From: Microbacterium sp. AG1240
Lineage (GTDB): Bacteria > Actinomycetota > Actinomycetes > Actinomycetales > Microbacteriaceae
Length of the DNA stretch: 64,000 nucleotides
Assembly (NCBI RefSeq): GCF_003635115.1
Contig: NZ_RBXJ01000001.1
Coordinates: 1,178,001 to 1,242,000 of the forward strand
Reading direction: 5' to 3'
The notes under the pieces are model-generated. The model worked only from the letters and a program-made list of their open reading frames with translations. It made no database searches and was not told where the DNA came from. Positions within the stretch are counted from its first letter, which is position 1; every line of letters starts with the position of its first letter. Position numbers and translations under genes: made by a program. This document shows, in pieces, positions 24,722 to 34,055 of this stretch.

Positions 24722-26539
24722 ATGACAGCATCGCTGCCGAACCCGTTCGAGTCACCGGCCGAAGAGGCCGGAGACCAGAGCGTCGACGGCCGCGACGAGC
24801 AACCGGCCGCAGCCCCCAAGCCTCGCGCGCCGCGTGCCAAGCCCGCGTCGCCGCGGCCGGCGCGGAGCTCGTCGGCGAACAAGGCGAAGACGCCGCGGCG
24901 CACGCCGGCGTCGAAGGCGCCGCGGACGACCCCGAAGGCGTCGGCGAAGCCGATCGATCCGGGTCCGCCCCCGCCGCTGCCCACCGATGTCGTCGTGCCG
25001 CCGAAGCCTCCGCTACCCCCCGTCCCGCCCCTGCCGGCAGATCTGGCGGTCGCGGCTCACGGCGCGGGCTCACGGTCTTCCGAATCGCCGTCACCGGTCG
25101 ACGACGCCCCCGCAGCCGCCGCCGAGGCGGATTCATCGGAGGCGCTGCCGGTCGCGGACGCGCCGGCGGAGCCCGTCGTGGAACGCGAGGGCGAGCCGGT
25201 CGTCGACCTCGGGGCCGAGGCCGTCGCCGATGCCGCGGCGGTCATCGATGCCGAGCCCGAACCCGACCCCGAGCCCGTCATCGACGTCGAGCCCGAGCCT
25301 GTCGTCGACGTCGAGCCCGAGCCTGTCGTCGACGTCGAGCCCGAGCCTGTCGTCGACGTCGAGCCCGAGCCCGAGCCTGTCGTCGACGTCGAGTCCGAGC
25401 CTGTCGTCGAGGTCGCGCCCGAGCCCGCCGTCGAGGTCGATCAGGTCGAGGCTGACTCCGCGGCGGATCCGAGCGACCCGTCCGAGCCCATCGACCTGCC
25501 CGAATCGCCCGAGGACGAGGCGATCGCCGACCCCGAACCGACCGACCCCGAGGTCGCGTCGGTCGACGAGACCGAGCCGGCCGCCGGATCCGCGCCCGAG
25601 CCCGCTGCGCCGGAGGATTCGGTCGTCGAGACCGAGGCGCCGTCCGACACCTCGGCGGTCGACGCATCCGACGAACTCGTCGACGAGGCGGTCATCACCG
25701 ACGACGACGAGGGCGCTCTCGCCCCCGCCGTGATCGTGACCGAGCCCGGCGACTCTCTCGCCTTCGACGCGGAGTCCGCCGTTCCCGCTCTTCAGCTGCG
25801 CGGTGTGACGAAGGTCTTCGGCGACACGCGGGCCGTCGACGGTATCGACCTGACGGTTCCGGCCGGCTCGTTCTACGGGTTGGTCGGTCCGAACGGCGCA
25901 GGCAAGACGACGACCCTGTCGATGATCGCCGGTCTCCTGCGCCCCGACGCCGGCACCATCACGATCGGCGGCATCGACGTGTCTCGCAAGAGCGCGGCCA
26001 CGAAGAAGCTCATGGGCGTGCTTCCCGATCGGCTGCGCACCTTCGACCGCCTCACCGGCCGCCAGCTGCTCTACTACTACGGAGTGCTCCGAGGCCTGCC
26101 GGCAGCTGTCGTGGAGTCGCGCACGACCGATCTCGCGCGGGCGTTCGATCTCACGAGTGCGCTCGGTCGGTCGGTCTCCGACTACTCCGCGGGTATGACC
26201 AAGAAGGTGATGCTCGCCGGCGCGATGATCCATTCGCCCCGACTCCTGGTGCTCGACGAGCCTTTCGAGGCCGTCGACCCGGTCTCCAGCGCCGTCATCC
26301 TCGACATCCTCTCGACGTACGTCTCGCACGGAGGCACGGTGATCCTCTCCAGCCATGGCATGGAGCTCGTCGAACGGGTGTGCTCCGGGGTGGCGGTCAT
26401 CGTCTCCGGACAGGTGCTCGCGGAGGGCACGGTCGACCAGGTGCGCGGCGAGTCGACTCTCGAGCAGCGTTTCCTCGAACTCGCGGGCGGCCTCGGAGAC
26501 ATGGAAGGCCTCGAGTGGTTGCACACGTTCTCCGACTGA
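24722..26539 (+). CDS. ABC transporter ATPase with a 355-residue disordered N-terminal extension
   Basis: A 605-residue protein. From about residue 356 it is an ordinary exporter-type ATPase: Walker A GPNGAGKTTTL, signature YSAGMTKKVMLAG, Walker B RLLVLDEPFEAVDP, and H-loop VILSSHGMEL. The extension has two parts: residues 20-100 are Lys/Pro/Ala-rich and basic, and about 100-355 are strongly acidic with repeats of PEPVVDVE. Typical ATPases of this group are near 250-310 residues. The next gene, 11 nt downstream, is the membrane subunit. The cargo is unknown. Start ATG has GGAG only 2 nt upstream, so a leaderless start is possible. Confidence 0.88.
   Translation: MTASLPNPFESPAEEAGDQSVDGRDEQPAAAPKPRAPRAKPASPRPARSSSANKAKTPRRTPASKAPRTTPKASAKPIDPGPPPPLPTDVVVPPKPPLPPVPPLPADLAVAAHGAGSRSSESPSPVDDAPAAAAEADSSEALPVADAPAEPVVEREGEPVVDLGAEAVADAAAVIDAEPEPDPEPVIDVEPEPVVDVEPEPVVDVEPEPVVDVEPEPEPVVDVESEPVVEVAPEPAVEVDQVEADSAADPSDPSEPIDLPESPEDEAIADPEPTDPEVASVDETEPAAGSAPEPAAPEDSVVETEAPSDTSAVDASDELVDEAVITDDDEGALAPAVIVTEPGDSLAFDAESAVPALQLRGVTKVFGDTRAVDGIDLTVPAGSFYGLVGPNGAGKTTTLSMIAGLLRPDAGTITIGGIDVSRKSAATKKLMGVLPDRLRTFDRLTGRQLLYYYGVLRGLPAAVVESRTTDLARAFDLTSALGRSVSDYSAGMTKKVMLAGAMIHSPRLLVLDEPFEAVDPVSSAVILDILSTYVSHGGTVILSSHGMELVERVCSGVAVIVSGQVLAEGTVDQVRGESTLEQRFLELAGGLGDMEGLEWLHTFSD
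25258..25443 (+). repeat. In-frame 24-nt tandem repeats coding for PEPVVDVE
   Basis: About seven units of 24 nt, several identical at the DNA level, with one 6-nt insertion (an extra Pro-Glu) and decay at the end. They lie in the acidic part of the ABC ATPase extension. Their DNA-level identity suggests recent expansion and likely length variation between strains. Confidence 0.9.
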
Positions 26540-26550
26540 GGATCGCTACG

Positions 26551-28074
26551 ATGCTCGGCGCCCTCCGGGGCGACCGTCGGCATGTCATCCGTGTGAGCAC
26601 TGGCCTGGTGCTGCTCGTCGTCGCGACGGTCGTGGGGGCCATGGCCGTACTCAGCCTCGCCGATGCATCCGAGACGGCGATCGCGGTCGTCCTCGTCTTC
26701 GCCGGGTCAGCCGTGACCCTCGGTTTCGTCGTCGCACCGCTCGTGACCGGTGCGGCCGACCCGCTCGATCCGCGCCGGTTCGCTGTGCTCGGTCTTACTC
26801 CCCGCCCGCTCGCCGCTGTGCTCGCCCTGTCCGGACTCATCAGCGTGCCGAGTCTCGTGCTCATCACCCTCTCGGTGTGCGCGGCGCTCGCGTGGACGGC
26901 GCAGGGAGCGTCGTCGTTCGTCGCCGTCGTCTCTGCCGTCGCCGGCGTCGTGACGTGCGTGCTCGCCGCGCGGGTCAGCATGGCCGTGGCCGCGCTCGTG
27001 CTTCGCGAGCGCCGTTCACGTGAGCTGTCGGGCATGTTCCTGGTCGCGATCCTGGTCGTCGTGGTTCCCGTCGGCGTCTTCCTGGCGTCGCTCGAATGGC
27101 GCGGGCAGGTGCCCCCGCAGCTGAGTGAAGCCGTCGCCGTTCTCGGCTACACCCCGGTGGGTGCCGCGTGGGCCCTGCCGTCCGCGTCGCAGCCGGCGGC
27201 GGCCGTCTGGGGCGCCGTGGTGATGGTGGCCACCGTCGTCGCCCTCGCCGTCGCGTGGGTGGCGCTGGTGAGCCGCGCGCTCACCACCACGGAGCGACCC
27301 GTGGCGGTGCGCGAACGCGGCGGCCTCGGCTGGTTCGCCGTCGCGCCGGGAACACCCGGTGGGGCGATCGCGGCGCGAAGCCTGGTCTACTGGCTGCGCG
27401 ACCGCCGATACCTGGTCAACATCGTGGTCGTCCCCGTCGCCGCGGTGCTCGCCGTCGTGCCCCTCCTCGTCGCGGGCGTGCCCTTCGAGATCGCGGTACT
27501 CGTTCCGGTGCCGATCATGGCGCTCTTCTTCGGGTGGCTCCCGCACAACGACCTTGCGTACGACTCGACCGCCGTATGGATGCATCTCGCCAGCGCGGTC
27601 CGCGGATCGTCTGACCGCATCGGCCGCCTCGTGCCCATGATCTTCGTCGGCGCTCCGATCCTCGCCATCGCGATCCCCATCGCTATCGCCCTCCACGGTC
27701 GGTGGGCGTTGCTTCCCGCGATGGTGGGGGTCTGCGCGGCGCTCTTCCTCGCCGGGCTCGGTTTGTCGAGCATCACCTCCGCGCTGGCCCCGTACGCGGT
27801 GTCCCGGCCCGGGGACAGCCCGTTCCAGCAGCCGCAGCGCGCCGGGTCGGGTGCGATGGCGCAGGGCCTCGTGCTGCTCGGGTCGATCGCCGCCGCCGCT
27901 CCGGCCCTCTGGTGGGGGTGGCTCGCGCTCACCCGCGACATCTCCTTCGCGATGCCGTCGATGTGGGCGGGCATCGGTGCGGGTGTCGTGGTGCTCGTTC
28001 TCGGGGTGGCGATCGGATCGGCCGTCTTCCAGCGACGAGGCAGCCGACTGATGGAGTTCGCGGAGTCGACGTGA
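26551..28074 (+). CDS. ABC transporter membrane subunit
   Basis: A 507-residue polytopic membrane protein with about 12 hydrophobic helices, starting LVLLVVATVVGAMAVLSLAD. No soluble domain is seen. It begins 11 nt after the ATPase stop, which with the ATPase type indicates a two-gene exporter. The ATG at 26551 follows TGAGGATCG, a usable ribosome site; the open frame upstream overlaps the ATPase gene and is not used. Substrate unknown. Confidence 0.8.
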   Translation: MLGALRGDRRHVIRVSTGLVLLVVATVVGAMAVLSLADASETAIAVVLVFAGSAVTLGFVVAPLVTGAADPLDPRRFAVLGLTPRPLAAVLALSGLISVPSLVLITLSVCAALAWTAQGASSFVAVVSAVAGVVTCVLAARVSMAVAALVLRERRSRELSGMFLVAILVVVVPVGVFLASLEWRGQVPPQLSEAVAVLGYTPVGAAWALPSASQPAAAVWGAVVMVATVVALAVAWVALVSRALTTTERPVAVRERGGLGWFAVAPGTPGGAIAARSLVYWLRDRRYLVNIVVVPVAAVLAVVPLLVAGVPFEIAVLVPVPIMALFFGWLPHNDLAYDSTAVWMHLASAVRGSSDRIGRLVPMIFVGAPILAIAIPIAIALHGRWALLPAMVGVCAALFLAGLGLSSITSALAPYAVSRPGDSPFQQPQRAGSGAMAQGLVLLGSIAAAAPALWWGWLALTRDISFAMPSMWAGIGAGVVVLVLGVAIGSAVFQRRGSRLMEFAEST

Positions 28075-28100
28075 CGGGCCCCGGCGAAGGACCTCCCGAC

Positions 28101-28106
28101 TACACT
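28101..28106 (+). promoter_or_regulatory. -10 box for the DUF3039 gene
   Basis: TACACT sits 8 nt before the ATG, the spacing expected of a leaderless actinobacterial transcript. Confidence 0.5.
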
Positions 28107-28114
28107 GGCACCCT

Positions 28115-28381
28115 ATGAGCACGCCTCTCGACAGTCCTGACCAGGGGGGTCTGGCGACCCTCGACCGTGAACTCGAAGAGCTCATCCGCGAGGAGAGCAT
28201 CGAGCCCGGAGATCATGAGCGGTTCTCGCACTACGTCAAGAAGGACAAGATCCTCGAGTCGGCGATCAGCGGCAAGCCGGTGCGTGCGCTCTGCGGCAAG
28301 AAGTGGACCCCCGGGCGCGATCCCGAGAAATTCCCCGTCTGCCCGACCTGCAAAGAGATCTACGAGAACCTGACGAAGTAG
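28115..28381 (+). CDS. DUF3039 family small protein
   Basis: An 88-residue actinobacterial protein of the DUF3039 family. Conserved features are the acidic start LEELIREESIEPGDHERFSHYV, seen as HERFSHYVKKDKI, a CGKKW motif and a terminal CPTCKEIYE. Three Cys and one His could bind a metal. Convergent with pncB, with 2 nt between the stops. No function is known. Confidence 0.85.
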   Translation: MSTPLDSPDQGGLATLDRELEELIREESIEPGDHERFSHYVKKDKILESAISGKPVRALCGKKWTPGRDPEKFPVCPTCKEIYENLTK

Positions 28382-28383
28382 CG

Positions 28384-29709
28384 TCAGTCGGCCTCGGCGA
28401 AGACGGTCGGGATCGCCGGCTCGGAACGGCTGAGCGCCAGGCCGCGCACCGGCAGCTCCTCCCGCACGCGCAGGTGGTGTGCGCGGGCGGCGGCCACTCC
28501 GGACGGACCCTCCGCCGCCTCGTCGATCTCCCCGCCGACCACCAGGGGCACGTGCAGCGCACGCGCGGACGGATGCGACGCAGCATCCGCGATCTTCTCG
28601 AACCCGTCGGAGACCACGATCAGCTCGCTCGTCGCGACACCGTCGTCGAGGGTGCGGAACGCGGCTTTGCGGCCGCCCGCGCTCGACTTGTCGGTCGAGC
28701 GCTTCGCCACCGAGACCCACCCGCCGTCGGAGCCCTGCCGCGCGACGAGCTTGTAGACCATGCCGGCCGTGGGGGTTCCCGAGCCGGTCACCACCGACGT
28801 CCCCACCCCGTAGGCGTCGACAGGGGAGGCCGCGAGAGCGGCGATGGCGAACTCGTCGAGATCGCTGGTCACGGTGATGCGCGTTCGCGTCGCTCCCAGA
28901 TCGTCGAGGAGCTCGCGCACCTGCGCCGCCACCGTGGGGAGGTCTCCCGAGTCGATGCGTACGCCGCCCAGGTCGGTGCCGGCCACGCGAACGGCGGTCT
29001 CGACGCCGGTGGGGATGTCGTAGGTGTCGACCAGCAGAGTGGTGCCTGCGCCGAGAGCGGCGACCTGAGAGCGGAACGCCTCTTCCTCGGTGTCGTGCAG
29101 CAGGGTCCAGGAGTGCGCTGCCGTGCCCATCGTCGGGATTCCCCATCGAAGACCCGCCGCGAGATTGCTGGTCGCCCCGAACCCGGCGATATAGGCCGCC
29201 CGACCCGCTGCCAGGGCCGACTGCTCGCCCGCGCGCCGCGAGCCCATCTCGGCGAGCGGGCGGTCGCCGGCGGCGATGCTCATGCGTGCGGCGGCGGTGG
29301 CGACCGCCGAATCGTGGTTCAGCACCGACAGCGCGAGGGTCTCCAGCAGCACGGCCTCCGCGAAGGTGCCCTCGATCTCGAGGATGGGCGAACCGGGGAA
29401 GTACAGATCGCCCTCGCGGTAGCCGCTGATGGTGCCGGTGAACCGATAGTCGGCGAGGTAGTCGAGGGTCGTCGGGTCCACGACCCTCTCGTCGCGCAGG
29501 AAGCGCAGCTCCTCGTCGCCGAAGCGGAAGTCGCGCAGCAACGACAGCAGGCGTCCCGTTCCGGCGACGACGCCGAAGCGGCGCCCCCCGGGTAGCCGGC
29601 GCGCGAAGACCTCGAAGACGCACCGCCGATCGGCGGTGCCGTCGCGCAGAGCGGCGTCGAGCATCGTGAGCTCGTAGCGGTCGGTGTGCAGGGCCGTACG
29701 AGCGCTCAT
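28384..29709 (-). CDS. pncB: Nicotinate phosphoribosyltransferase PncB
   Basis: A 441-residue enzyme that makes nicotinate mononucleotide from nicotinate and PRPP, in the NAD salvage pathway. The N-terminal [10 protein letters not shown] is typical, as are [19 protein letters not shown] with AAHSW and the phosphate-binding [10 protein letters not shown]. The ATG at 29709 follows TATGGT by 6 nt in minus-strand sense, so the mRNA is probably leaderless. An extra 24 codons upstream are open but lack signals. Confidence 0.93.
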   Translation of the reverse strand: MSARTALHTDRYELTMLDAALRDGTADRRCVFEVFARRLPGGRRFGVVAGTGRLLSLLRDFRFGDEELRFLRDERVVDPTTLDYLADYRFTGTISGYREGDLYFPGSPILEIEGTFAEAVLLETLALSVLNHDSAVATAAARMSIAAGDRPLAEMGSRRAGEQSALAAGRAAYIAGFGATSNLAAGLRWGIPTMGTAAHSWTLLHDTEEEAFRSQVAALGAGTTLLVDTYDIPTGVETAVRVAGTDLGGVRIDSGDLPTVAAQVRELLDDLGATRTRITVTSDLDEFAIAALAASPVDAYGVGTSVVTGSGTPTAGMVYKLVARQGSDGGWVSVAKRSTDKSSAGGRKAAFRTLDDGVATSELIVVSDGFEKIADAASHPSARALHVPLVVGGEIDEAAEGPSGVAAARAHHLRVREELPVRGLALSRSEPAIPTVFAEAD

Positions 29710-29754
29710 CCGGCCACCATACCCGCGCGCCGGCGGGCCGCAGGAGTCGGCGGG

Positions 29755-29760
29755 TAGGCT
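29755..29760 (+). promoter_or_regulatory. -10 box for murI
   Basis: TAGGCT lies 8 nt before the GTG start of murI, consistent with leaderless transcription of the murI-rph-rdgB group. Confidence 0.5.
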
Positions 29761-29768
29761 GGGGTCCC

Positions 29769-30641
29769 GTGGACGACGCACCGATCGGGATCTTCGACTC
29801 CGGAGTGGGGGGTCTCACCGTCGCCCGGGCGATCTCTGCGCAGCTTCCGCGCGAGTCGATCCGCTACATCGGCGACACGGCGCGCTCGCCCTACGGGCCG
29901 AAGCCCATCGCCGACGTGCGGCGCTATTCGCTCGAGGTGCTCGACACGCTGGTCGAGCAGGGCGTGAAGATGCTCGTGATCGCGTGCAACACCGCTTCGG
30001 CGGCCATGCTCCGTGACGCCCGTGAACGGTACGACGTTCCGGTGGTCGAGGTCATCGGACCGGCCGTGCGCACCGCGATGTCCACGACCCGCAACGGCCG
30101 CATCGGCGTGATCGGCACCGCCGGCACGATCGGGTCGGGCGCGTACCAGGACATGCTCGAGGTGAACGAGCGCCTGACGGTCTTCGCCGAGGCGTGCCCC
30201 CGGTTCGTGGAGTTCGTCGAGGCGGGGGTGACCCAGTCGCCGGAGGTGCTCGCCACGGCGGAGGAGTACCTCGCGCCGCTGCGCCACGCCGGGGTCGACA
30301 CCCTCGTTCTCGGCTGCACGCACTATCCGTTCCTCGAGGGTGCGATCTCCTACGTGATGGGGCCCGACGTGAGCCTGGTCTCGAGCGATACCGAGACGGC
30401 GAAGGACGTGTACCGCCAGCTGGTGAGCCGCGATCTGCTCGCCGGTCCTGACTCGATACCCACCCATGTGTACGAAGCCACCGGCGCATCGGCCGACGAG
30501 TTCCTCGACCTCGCCCATCGCTTGATGGGACGCGAGGTCACCGAGGTGCAGCTCGTGCAGACCGGAACGATCCCGGTCATCGCGTCCCGCGCCCCCCTTT
30601 CACCATCGACGTCGTCGACCGGCCACCTGCCGCGACGCTGA
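29769..30641 (+). CDS. murI: Glutamate racemase MurI
   Basis: A 290-residue cofactor-independent racemase that supplies D-glutamate for peptidoglycan. The two catalytic Cys are seen in [12 protein letters not shown] and [11 protein letters not shown]. The N-terminus [16 protein letters not shown] is the usual signature. GTG start. It is followed by rph and rdgB, an order common across actinobacteria. Confidence 0.96.
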   Translation: MDDAPIGIFDSGVGGLTVARAISAQLPRESIRYIGDTARSPYGPKPIADVRRYSLEVLDTLVEQGVKMLVIACNTASAAMLRDARERYDVPVVEVIGPAVRTAMSTTRNGRIGVIGTAGTIGSGAYQDMLEVNERLTVFAEACPRFVEFVEAGVTQSPEVLATAEEYLAPLRHAGVDTLVLGCTHYPFLEGAISYVMGPDVSLVSSDTETAKDVYRQLVSRDLLAGPDSIPTHVYEATGASADEFLDLAHRLMGREVTEVQLVQTGTIPVIASRAPLSPSTSSTGHLPRR

Positions 30642-30701
30642 GTCGCCGCATCCACCGACCGTGTGCAGAAAGTGGCACATTCCTATCCCGAGGAGAACCG
30701 C

Positions 30702-31448
30702 ATGACCGACATCACCCGCGCCGACGGGCGCGCGCTCGACCAGCTCCGTCCGGTCACGATCGAGCGCGGCTGGTCGGCCCACGCCGAGGGCTCCGCGCTG
30801 ATCAGTTTCGGCAACACGCGCGTGCTGTGCACGGCGTCGTTCACGAACGGCGTACCGCGTTGGCTCACCGGCAAGGGCAAGGGCTGGGTGACGGCCGAGT
30901 ACGCGATGCTGCCGCGCGCGACCAACTCTCGCAACGACCGCGAGAGCATCAAGGGCAAGGTCGGCGGGCGCACGCACGAGATCTCCCGTCTGATCGGCCG
31001 GGCGCTCCGTGCCGTCGTCGACACCAAGGCGCTCGGCGAGAACACGATCGTCATCGACTGCGATGTGCTGCAGGCCGACGGCGGCACCCGCACCGCCGCG
31101 ATCACGGGGGCCTACGTCGCCCTGGCCGACGCGATCGAGTGGGGACGCCGCAAGAAGTTCATCGCGCAGCGCTCCGAGGTGTTGTTCGACTCCGTCTCGG
31201 CCATCTCGGTGGGCATCGTCGACCAGACGCCCATGCTCGACCTCGCCTACGTCGAGGACGTGCGCGCCGAGACCGACATGAACGTCGTCGTCACCGGCCG
31301 GGGTCTCTTCGTCGAGGTGCAGGGAACGGCCGAGGGTGCGCCGTTCGACAAGGCCGAGCTCGACCGCCTGCTCGAGCTGGGAGTCAACGGATGCGGCGAC
31401 CTGCGCGACATCCAGACGGCCGCGCTGGAGGCGTCCCTTGAGGGCTGA
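30702..31448 (+). CDS. rph: Ribonuclease PH
   Basis: A 248-residue phosphorolytic 3' exonuclease that trims tRNA 3' ends. The start of the domain ([20 protein letters not shown]) and the substrate-binding [20 protein letters not shown], split over residues 80-100, are typical. [18 protein letters not shown] carries the phosphate-binding part. The ATG at 30702 follows a GAGGAG site. The stop overlaps the next gene's ribosome site. Confidence 0.95.
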   Translation: MTDITRADGRALDQLRPVTIERGWSAHAEGSALISFGNTRVLCTASFTNGVPRWLTGKGKGWVTAEYAMLPRATNSRNDRESIKGKVGGRTHEISRLIGRALRAVVDTKALGENTIVIDCDVLQADGGTRTAAITGAYVALADAIEWGRRKKFIAQRSEVLFDSVSAISVGIVDQTPMLDLAYVEDVRAETDMNVVVTGRGLFVEVQGTAEGAPFDKAELDRLLELGVNGCGDLRDIQTAALEASLEG

Positions 31449-31455
31449 GGAGGCG

Positions 31456-32052
31456 GTGCGCCGGGTCGTGCTCGCGACGCACAATCCGCACAAGGTGGAG
31501 GAGTTCGCCGGGATCGTGGCACGGGTGCGTCCCGACCTCGAGGTCGTGGGGTACGACGGCCCCGAGCCCGTCGAGGACGGCGTCACCTTCGCCGCCAATG
31601 CGCTCATCAAGGCTCGTGCGGCCGCAGCGCACACCGGTCTCCCGGCCCTCGCCGACGATTCGGGGGTGTGCGTCGATGTGCTGGGCGGTTCGCCCGGCGT
31701 GTTCTCGGCGTACTGGGCGGGGCACGCGAAAGACGCCGGGGCGAACCTGCGCCTGCTGCTCGACCAGCTCTCCGACGTCGCCGACCCGCACCGCACCGCG
31801 CAGTTCGTCTCCACGATCGCGCTCGTCGTGCCCGACGGCCCCGAGCACGTCGTGGAGGGCGTGTGGCCGGGACGGCTGGCGTCCGAAGCATCCGGAGACG
31901 GCGGGTTTGGGTACGACCCGATCTTCGTGCCCGACGGTCAAGACCCCGCGGCGGAGCGCACGGTCGGCGAATGGAGTGCGGCCGAGAAGAACGCGGCCTC
32001 GCACCGTGCGCGCGCGTTCGACGCGCTGGCGCCCCTGCTCGCTGCGCTCTGA
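31456..32052 (+). CDS. rdgB: RdgB/HAM1 non-canonical purine NTP pyrophosphatase
   Basis: A 198-residue house-cleaning enzyme that hydrolyses ITP, dITP and XTP. The N-terminal VVLATHNPHKVEEF, the metal-binding ALADDSGVCVDVLGG and GFGYDPIFVP are all present. The start is uncertain: GTG at 31456 gives MRRVVLATHN, with GAGGAGG 2 nt before; TTG at 31438 and GTG at 31468 are alternatives. Coupled to rph. Confidence 0.93.
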   Translation: MRRVVLATHNPHKVEEFAGIVARVRPDLEVVGYDGPEPVEDGVTFAANALIKARAAAAHTGLPALADDSGVCVDVLGGSPGVFSAYWAGHAKDAGANLRLLLDQLSDVADPHRTAQFVSTIALVVPDGPEHVVEGVWPGRLASEASGDGGFGYDPIFVPDGQDPAAERTVGEWSAAEKNAASHRARAFDALAPLLAAL

Positions 32053-32076
32053 TACCGGTGTCGAGTCGACGTCGTC

Positions 32077-32124
32077 TCGCCGAGTCGACATCATCCCGGC
32101 GTGAAAGGGATGTCGCCTCGGCGA
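32077..32124. repeat. Imperfect intergenic palindrome after rdgB
   Basis: A 21-nt left arm (32077-32097) pairs with an 18-nt right arm (32107-32124) except for a 3-nt bulge and one mismatch, with a 9-nt loop. GTCGTCTCGSCG occurs on both flanks (32071 and 32131). It may terminate rdgB transcripts or be a dispersed repeat; it shares the TCTCG core with the element at 11.7 kb. Confidence 0.6.
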
Positions 32125-32182
32125 AAGGCTGTCGTCTCGGCGGGCCAGTGCCGCACCGGAGCGTTTCCGCTACGGTCTGAGA

Positions 32183-33061
32183 ATGGCTGCGACACCCACC
32201 GTCTCGATCGTCATCCCCGCCTACAACGAGGAGGAGACGATCCGGCACTGTCTGCTCGCCGCGATCGAGCAGACGGTTGCGGCCGAGGAGATCGTCGTCG
32301 TCGACAACCGCTCGACCGACCGCACCGCCGAGATCGTCGAGGCGATGAGCGTCGCCTTCCCCGAGGCGAACATCCGGCTCGTGCGCCAGGACGCCGAGCA
32401 GGGCATCACCCCCACGCGCAACGCCGGGTTCGATGCCGCCACCGGTGACGTGATCGGACGCATCGACGCCGACTCCGCCCTCGCCGCCGACTGGGTGGAG
32501 CAGGTGAAGGGCGCCTTCGCCACCGGCGACTTCGACGCAGCCTCCGGCTCGGTCGAGTATTACGACATGCCGCTGCGCGGGTTCGGACACCAGGCCGACG
32601 ACGCGTTCCGCCGCCTGCAGGTGAAGCTCGCCGGCGAGTACGTCTTCCTCTTCGGCAGCAACATGGCGCTGACCAAGAGAGCATGGCTGGGGGTTCGCGA
32701 CGACGTCTGCGCCGACCGCGACGACCTCATGCACGAAGACCTCGACCTCTCGGTGCACCTCGTGAAGAACGGCTTCAAGGTCGGATACGTCTCGGCCATG
32801 GTCGCCGGCATGTCGGCCCGTCGCCTCGACGACAGCCCGCGCGACTTCCGCTTCTACGTCGAGCGGTTCGAGCGCACGTACCGACTGCACGGTATTCACG
32901 ACGTGCGTCTTCTCACGCCGATGGTGGTGCTGCTCGGCACCTATCCGGCGCTGCACGCCGAGCGACGCATCCAGGCCCGCCGAGGCCACGCGGGCATCAG
33001 CCTCCCCGAGACCGGCGGCCAGCACCACGCCCAGGCCGCCGCGGGGGTCGTGCCGGACTGA
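32183..33061 (+). CDS. Family 2 glycosyltransferase
   Basis: A 292-residue GT-A fold enzyme. It begins VSIVIPAYNEEETIRHCL, with the nucleotide-binding VVDNRSTDRT and the metal-binding IGRIDADSAL (DxD). Later MHEDLDLSVHL carries the probable catalytic Glu/Asp. No transmembrane helices are clear apart from a weak one near residue 245. Sugar donor and acceptor cannot be told. A -10-like TACGGT lies 5 nt before the ATG. Confidence 0.87.
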   Translation: MAATPTVSIVIPAYNEEETIRHCLLAAIEQTVAAEEIVVVDNRSTDRTAEIVEAMSVAFPEANIRLVRQDAEQGITPTRNAGFDAATGDVIGRIDADSALAADWVEQVKGAFATGDFDAASGSVEYYDMPLRGFGHQADDAFRRLQVKLAGEYVFLFGSNMALTKRAWLGVRDDVCADRDDLMHEDLDLSVHLVKNGFKVGYVSAMVAGMSARRLDDSPRDFRFYVERFERTYRLHGIHDVRLLTPMVVLLGTYPALHAERRIQARRGHAGISLPETGGQHHAQAAAGVVPD

Positions 33062-33117
33062 GAATCGTCATCGTTCCCGACAGCGCGTAAGTCCGCCTGG
33101 CGGGGGCGCGCCGGCTC

Positions 33118-33123
33118 TAGCCT
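33118..33123 (+). promoter_or_regulatory. -10 box for the CDF transporter gene
   Basis: TAGCCT stands 6 nt before the ATG, matching the leaderless pattern seen elsewhere in the window. Confidence 0.45.
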
Positions 33124-33129
33124 GGGAGC

Positions 33130-34053
33130 ATGCACGATCACGCGAGCCCGAGCGGCGGCCTCCGAGGCGCCAGCAATCGGCGTCTGCTTGCGCTGTCGCT
33201 GTCGATCACCGCGATCGTCATGGTCGTGCAGATCGTCGGCGCCGTCCTGTCGGGCTCGCTCGCGCTGCTCGCCGACGCCGTGCACATGTTCACGGATGCT
33301 GCGGCCCTCGTCATCGCGCTGATCGCCAGCGCCGTGGCCGCGCGCCCGGCCAACGACCGACGCACCTTCGGCTACCAGCGCGCCGAGGTGGCCGGAGCCC
33401 TCGTCAACGGAGTGATCCTCATCGTGCTGGCGGTCTGGGTCGCGGTGGAGGGCGTGCGGCGCCTCCTCGAACCCGCCGACGCCGAGGTGACGGGCGGTCT
33501 CATGCTCGTCGTCGCCGTCATCGGCCTCCTCGCCAACGCGGTCGCGATGTGGCTGCTGAGCGCGGCGCAGAAGCGCAGCATCAACGTACGCGGCGCCTAC
33601 CTCGAGGTGCTGGGCGATCTGCTCGGTTCGGCAGCGGTCATCATCGCCGCGGTCGTGATCCTCTTCACCGGGTGGATGCAGGCCGACGCCGTCGCGTCTC
33701 TTCTCATCGCGGCCATGATCGTGCCGCGCGCCATCGGACTGCTGCGCGAGGTCGCGTCGGTGCTGAGCGAGGGGACGCCGAAGGGGATGCAGGTCAGCGA
33801 CATCCGCGAGCACATCCTTTCGACCCCGGGGGTCGTCGACGTGCACGACGTGCACGTGTGGCAGCTCACCCGAGGAGCCCCGGTGATGAGCGCCCACGTC
33901 GTGGTCGATGACGACGACTTCCGAGGCGGCCGCGCCGGCGGCATCCTGCACGAGCTGCAGGGGTGCCTCGCGACGCACTTCGACGTCGAGCACTCGACCT
34001 TCCAGCTCGAACCCGCCGGGCACGTCGAGCACGACGACGCCCGCCACGCCTGA
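33130..34053 (+). CDS. Cation diffusion facilitator (CzcD/ZitB-like) metal exporter
   Basis: A 307-residue protein with six helices and a C-terminal cytoplasmic domain. Metal-site residues of helix 2 are in ADAVHMFTDAAALVIAL (His and Asp) and those of helix 5 in LEVLGDLLGSAAVI, where the usual His is replaced (LEVLGD). The C-terminal domain has DVHDVHVWQLT with metal-binding His residues. A His-rich start (MHDHASPSGG) is short. Zinc is the usual substrate; cobalt or cadmium are possible. It ends 2 nt from ligD on the other strand. Confidence 0.88.
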   Translation: MHDHASPSGGLRGASNRRLLALSLSITAIVMVVQIVGAVLSGSLALLADAVHMFTDAAALVIALIASAVAARPANDRRTFGYQRAEVAGALVNGVILIVLAVWVAVEGVRRLLEPADAEVTGGLMLVVAVIGLLANAVAMWLLSAAQKRSINVRGAYLEVLGDLLGSAAVIIAAVVILFTGWMQADAVASLLIAAMIVPRAIGLLREVASVLSEGTPKGMQVSDIREHILSTPGVVDVHDVHVWQLTRGAPVMSAHVVVDDDDFRGGRAGGILHELQGCLATHFDVEHSTFQLEPAGHVEHDDARHA

Positions 34054-34055
34054 CG

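Noticed and set aside
25258-25443. Possible CRISPR array because of regular 24-nt repeats
   Set aside because: There are no spacers; the repeats are contiguous, in frame and code for PEPVVDVE inside an ATPase gene.
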